Origin: Dehalococcoidia bacterium
GTDB taxonomy: Bacteria > Chloroflexota > Dehalococcoidia > GIF9 > UBA5629
DNA: 21,832 bases
Reading direction: 5' to 3'
NCBI GenBank assembly: GCA_016927965.1
Contig: JAFGLP010000083.1
Location: 1 to 21,832, forward strand
Part shown: piece by piece, positions 15,966 to 21,832 of the stretch
How the letters are laid out: every line of letters starts with the position of its first letter
How positions within the stretch are numbered: position 1 is the first letter of the stretch
Translations under genes and position numbers: made by a program
The notes under the pieces: generated by a model
Told to the model about the DNA's origin: nothing
The model's database searches: none
What the model saw: only the letters and a program-made list of their open reading frames with translations

Positions 15966-17177
15966 TTAAATACCTGCTTCAGCTTTTAATATTTTAGCCT
16001 TATCAATCTTCTCCCAGGGAAATTTAACATCGGTGCGGCCGAAATGCCCGTAAGAGGCGGTAGAGCGGAAGATCGGCCTGCGCAGGTCGAAGTACCTGAT
16101 GATGGCCTCCGGCCTCATATCGAAATGCTTGTGTATCAGTTTAAGGATGGTCCCGTCGGGGACCCTGCTGGTGCCGAACGTCTCGATGGAGACGGAGAGC
16201 GGGTGGGCCACGCCGATAGAGTAAGCCAACTGCAGCTCCAGCCTGTCGGCCAGGCCGGCGGCCACGCAGTTCTTGGCAATATAGCGCGCCATGTAGGTGG
16301 CTGAGCGGTCAACCTTGGTGGGGTCCTTGCCGGAGAAGGCCCCGCCGCCGTGGCGGGCATAGCCGCCGTAGGTATCCACCAGCAGCTTGCGGCCGGTGAA
16401 GCCTGTATCTGAAACAGGGCCGCCCACAACAAAGCGGCCTGCGCTGTTGACGTAAATCTTGGTGTTCTTATCCATCATGGCCGCCGGGATGACCGGCTTG
16501 ATGACCTTCTTGATGATCTCTTTGCGGATGGTCTCGTTATCCGGCTCGGGATCATGGTGCGCTCCGATGACGACGGCCTCTATCCGTTTGGGTTTGCCGT
16601 AGCTGTATTCCACCGTTACCTGCGATTTGCCGTCCGGCCGCAAGAAGGGCACGGTGCCCTTTTTGCGGGTCTCTGCCAGCTTCTGGGTAAGCTTATGTGC
16701 CAGCGAGATAGGAAGGGGCATAAGTTCGGAGGTCTCATTGCAGGCATAGCCGAACATGAGACCCTGGTCACCTGCACCTGTAAGGTCAAGCTCGTCAACT
16801 TTTTTACCCTTGCTGCGTGCTTCCAGCGCCTTGCTCACGCCGGCATTGATATCGGGTGACTGCTTTTTAATCGATACCAGTGTGGCCAGGCTCTGATAAT
16901 CGAATTGGTAATCCGGTTTGGTGTAGCCAACCTCTTTTACGATATTTCGAACGATATCGGGTATCTCCACGTATGTCTTAGTGGTTATCTCGCCCAGTAC
17001 GATTACCAGGCCGATGGTCACGGCCACTTCGCAGGCGACCCTGGACTTGGGGTCATCCTTGATCATGGCATCCAGGATACCATCAGCGATCTGATCGCAC
17101 AGCTTATCGGGATGCCCCTCCGTAACGGACTCGGAGGTAAAGAAGTATTTTGGCGAACGCATAAATGTATTTTTCAT
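15966..17177 (-). CDS. metK: S-adenosylmethionine synthase
   Basis: MetK makes S-adenosylmethionine from methionine and ATP in the cytoplasm. The 403-residue product shows [20 protein letters not shown] at the N terminus, the hexapeptide-type motif [16 protein letters not shown] in the middle, and IGAHHDPE. Further on are the signatures [20 protein letters not shown] and [20 protein letters not shown] chose ATG 17177 because GGGAG lies 5 nt before it. An in-frame GTG at 17183 overlaps that ribosome binding site. The gene follows ahcY by 14 nt and precedes the phosphohexomutase by one base, so it is the middle of the five-gene unit. MetK and AhcY are the two SAM-cycle steps present here. Methionine synthase is not in the window. 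Confidence 0.96.
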   Translation of the reverse strand: MKNTFMRSPKYFFTSESVTEGHPDKLCDQIADGILDAMIKDDPKSRVACEVAVTIGLVIVLGEITTKTYVEIPDIVRNIVKEVGYTKPDYQFDYQSLATLVSIKKQSPDINAGVSKALEARSKGKKVDELDLTGAGDQGLMFGYACNETSELMPLPISLAHKLTQKLAETRKKGTVPFLRPDGKSQVTVEYSYGKPKRIEAVVIGAHHDPEPDNETIRKEIIKKVIKPVIPAAMMDKNTKIYVNSAGRFVVGGPVSDTGFTGRKLLVDTYGGYARHGGGAFSGKDPTKVDRSATYMARYIAKNCVAAGLADRLELQLAYSIGVAHPLSVSIETFGTSRVPDGTILKLIHKHFDMRPEAIIRYFDLRRPIFRSTASYGHFGRTDVKFPWEKIDKAKILKAEAGI

Positions 17178-17191
17178 TGTCACTCCCTTGT

Positions 17192-20037
<2,846 letters not shown>

Positions 20038-20149
20038 GCATTTTGCCTTATTTATAAATAGGAAAATGGTACTATGCCGCCCCCCGCGCAGGCATGGACT
20101 CCCGTATATGAGTTATAATTTCCCGTACCACGGTTAAGAGGAAGATAAG
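20038..20149. promoter_or_regulatory. Divergent intergenic region with a -10-like element for the plus-strand decarboxylase
   Basis: This 112-nt gap separates two divergent genes and must hold promoters for both. On the plus strand a perfect TATAAT lies at 20114-20119, with a predicted leader of about 25 nt and GAGGA at 20138-20142, 7 nt before the ATG. No good -35 lies 16-18 nt upstream. On the minus strand the AT-rich 20051-20060 gives a TATAAA-like -10 but again no convincing -35, and it sits so close to the start that the transcript would have almost no leader. Confidence 0.4.
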
Positions 20150-21724
20150 ATGGATGAAGCAAAGAGGTTTCAGGAGAGGTTGGCGGCCCTGCGTGTAAAC
20201 CCTGCCGCCATAGAAAATATAAAGGTATACGGCGCTCAGGGCGGTGTGATAGCAAATAAAAAGGGCAAAGAAGGCTCCATACAGGTATATACGGCCATCA
20301 CTTCCAACGACGGCTATATCAGCCACGACGGCGCCAGAAAGGGCCTGGCGGTGTACGGAGCAGCCTTGCGGAAGGAGGCCAGGGAGAACCCCGGCCGCCA
20401 CCCCGAGATAGACAGGCTGGAGAAGATTGCACGCTCCAGGTCATCCGTGCGGTGCGATGTTATGCGGCGCGAGTCTGCACGGCCTCTGCCGGAGCGCATC
20501 CTGCGGGCCCTGCCGGAGGCGCTGAAGAAGTACCCGACGCCCTTTTATATCTATGACGAAACGGGCATCAGGGAGACGGCCCGCGCCTATAAGAAAGCGT
20601 TCTCCTGGGTGAAGCCGGCTTATAAGAACTACTTCGCAGTGAAGGCCTGTCCCAACCCGCATATCGTCAACATCCTCAAGAGCGAAGGTTTCGGGGCGGA
20701 CTGCTCTTCCATGGCGGAACTGATCATAGCCGGGAAGCTGGGCATGAGGGGTGAGGACATCATGTTCACCTCCAACGACACGCCTGCCGGGGAGTATGTC
20801 AGGGCCAAAGAGATGGGCGCCATTATCAATCTGGACGACGTTTCCCATATCGGCTTCCTGGATAAGAATGCAGGCATGCCCGGGCTGATCTGCTTCAGGT
20901 ACAATCCCGGCCCAATGAGGGCAGGCAGCGATTTCATCGGAGACCCCAAGGATGCCAAGTACGGAGTGCGTACCGACCAGATTAAGGGTGCCTATATCAA
21001 GGCCCGGGAGCTGGGGGCCAAGCGTTTCGGCCTGCACACGATGGTGGTCTCCAACATGCTGGACGAGCATTACCTCATCGAGACAGCGGTGATGCTGTTC
21101 AAGCTGTCTGCTATGATAACGCACGACACGGGATTCAAGTTCGATTTCATCAACCTGGGTGGAGGCTTCGGCATACCCTACAAGCCGGAACAGGCTGCCA
21201 TCAATCTGGGCACGGTGTCCACCGGCATCCGAGAGGCATATGAAAAGTATATAGAGGGTACCGGCAGCGGGCCGGTGCGCGTCGTAACGGAGTGCGGCAG
21301 GTCCATGACCGGCCCGCACGGCTACCTGGTGTCGAAGGTCAGGCACGTTTCCTCCAAGTATAAGGACTTCGTAGGGCTGGATGCCTGCATGGCCAACCTG
21401 ATGCGGCCCGCACTTTACGGGGCCTACCATCACATCACGGTGTTGGGCAAGGAAAGCAGGTCGAAGGACCATATCTACGACGTGGTGGGCTCGCTCTGCG
21501 AGAATAACGACAAGTTCGCCGTCAACAGGCCGCTGCCTGAGATAGAGACGGACGATGTTTTCGTGCTGCACAGCGCCGGGGCGCACGGTTATGCCATGGG
21601 GTTCCAGTACAACGGCAAGCTGCGCTCGGCGGAACTGCTGGCGGCGCCGGACGGCAGCGTGCGCCAGATTAGAAGGGCCGAGACCATTGATGACTATCTG
21701 GGGACGATTGAGAGATGGCCTTAA
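20150..21724 (+). CDS. Diaminopimelate decarboxylase-type PLP enzyme with N-terminal extension
   Basis: Residues about 123-524 match the fold type III decarboxylases: PTPFYIYDE (129-137), the PLP-binding lysine K165 in YFAVKACPNP, H296 in GLHTMVVSN, the glycine loop INLGGGFGIPY (335-345), ECGR (381-384), and the catalytic-site C450 in GSLCENNDKF. Alternative motifs such as ECGR for EPGR and CENND for CESGD match a subgroup usually annotated diaminopimelate decarboxylase, the last step of lysine synthesis. The first ~120 residues (for example KVYGAQGGVIANKKGKEGS at 25-43) are not part of that core and I do not recognise them. The start is supported by GAGGA 7 nt upstream. The gene reads away from the kinase unit, and its stop overlaps that of a convergent gene by 4 nt. 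Confidence 0.82.
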   Translation: MDEAKRFQERLAALRVNPAAIENIKVYGAQGGVIANKKGKEGSIQVYTAITSNDGYISHDGARKGLAVYGAALRKEARENPGRHPEIDRLEKIARSRSSVRCDVMRRESARPLPERILRALPEALKKYPTPFYIYDETGIRETARAYKKAFSWVKPAYKNYFAVKACPNPHIVNILKSEGFGADCSSMAELIIAGKLGMRGEDIMFTSNDTPAGEYVRAKEMGAIINLDDVSHIGFLDKNAGMPGLICFRYNPGPMRAGSDFIGDPKDAKYGVRTDQIKGAYIKARELGAKRFGLHTMVVSNMLDEHYLIETAVMLFKLSAMITHDTGFKFDFINLGGGFGIPYKPEQAAINLGTVSTGIREAYEKYIEGTGSGPVRVVTECGRSMTGPHGYLVSKVRHVSSKYKDFVGLDACMANLMRPALYGAYHHITVLGKESRSKDHIYDVVGSLCENNDKFAVNRPLPEIETDDVFVLHSAGAHGYAMGFQYNGKLRSAELLAAPDGSVRQIRRAETIDDYLGTIERWP

Positions 21725-21832
21725 TCAGGGGCCTGTTCGGCTTTAATGTCAGCCGCGCCGTTGCTTAAACTGTTTTCGGCCGCCAGTCTGTCCATCCACT
21801 CGATCGATTTGAGCTGTTTCTCCAGCACGTAC
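21721..21832 (-). CDS. C-terminal fragment of an unidentified protein (runs off the window)
   Basis: On the minus strand an open frame enters from the right edge and ends at TAA 21723-21721, giving 36 residues that include EKQLKSIEWMDRLAAEN and end in KAEQAPD. There is no internal stop across the available 112 nt, and the composition is helix- and charge-rich. I do not recognise the family. The stop overlaps the plus-strand decarboxylase stop tail-to-tail in TTAA. The real gene lies mostly beyond this window. Confidence 0.5.
   Translation of the reverse strand, partial: YVLEKQLKSIEWMDRLAAENSLSNGAADIKAEQAPD

Noticed and set aside
20441..21586. A 381-codon open frame on the minus strand opposite the decarboxylase
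   Set aside because: It lies entirely antisense to a gene with clear catalytic motifs. Its product is a low-complexity, His/Arg/Gly-rich translation typical of a GC-rich shadow frame.

Overview
The window is a bacterial chromosome segment with no mobile elements, RNA genes or CRISPR. It carries two housekeeping blocks separated by one isolated, AT-rich gene. My best guess for the host is the phylum Chloroflexota, class Dehalococcoidia or a close relative. That is an inference from the combination of an spc/alpha ribosomal operon extended by truA-rplM-rpsI, a bifunctional phosphoglucose/phosphomannose isomerase, a short archaeal-type S-adenosylhomocysteinase, zinc-binding forms of S14, S4 and L36, and moderate-to-high GC. 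No 16S rRNA is present to confirm it.

Positions 1-12124 (+ strand) form an almost gapless ribosomal superoperon: rpmC-rpsQ-rplN-rplX-rplE-rpsN(Z)-rpsH-rplF-rplR-rpsE-rpmD-rplO-secY-adk-map-infA, then rpmJ-rpsM-rpsK-rpsD-rpoA-rplQ-truA-rplM-rpsI. Many junctions overlap by 4-20 nt. The one real break, 82 nt between infA and rpmJ, holds a near-consensus sigma70-type promoter that could drive the alpha half separately. A short hairpin covers the truA start codon. The block ends in a 14-bp perfect-stem terminator that also serves the convergent neighbour.

Positions 12186-13196 (- strand) encode a predicted N-terminal nucleophile hydrolase of the C45/acyltransferase type. It is AT-rich relative to everything around it, has its own promoter-like sequence in a region of about 15% GC, and may be a transferred gene.

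Positions 13473-20037 (- strand) read as one five-gene unit, in transcription order: an APH-like kinase fused to a P-loop kinase, ahcY, metK, a phosphohexomutase and a bifunctional PGI/PMI. Two junctions overlap by 4 nt. MetK and AhcY make S-adenosylmethionine and clear S-adenosylhomocysteine. The mutase and isomerase interconvert hexose phosphates. The kinase fusion has no assigned substrate.

Positions 20150-21724 (+ strand) encode a diaminopimelate-decarboxylase-type PLP enzyme with an unexplained N-terminal extension of about 120 residues. Its stop codon overlaps that of a convergent gene that runs off the right edge. Nothing here is clearly a new system. The points most worth a second look are the kinase fusion coupled to ahcY, the decarboxylase extension, the AT-rich hydrolase island, the internal promoter and the truA hairpin.
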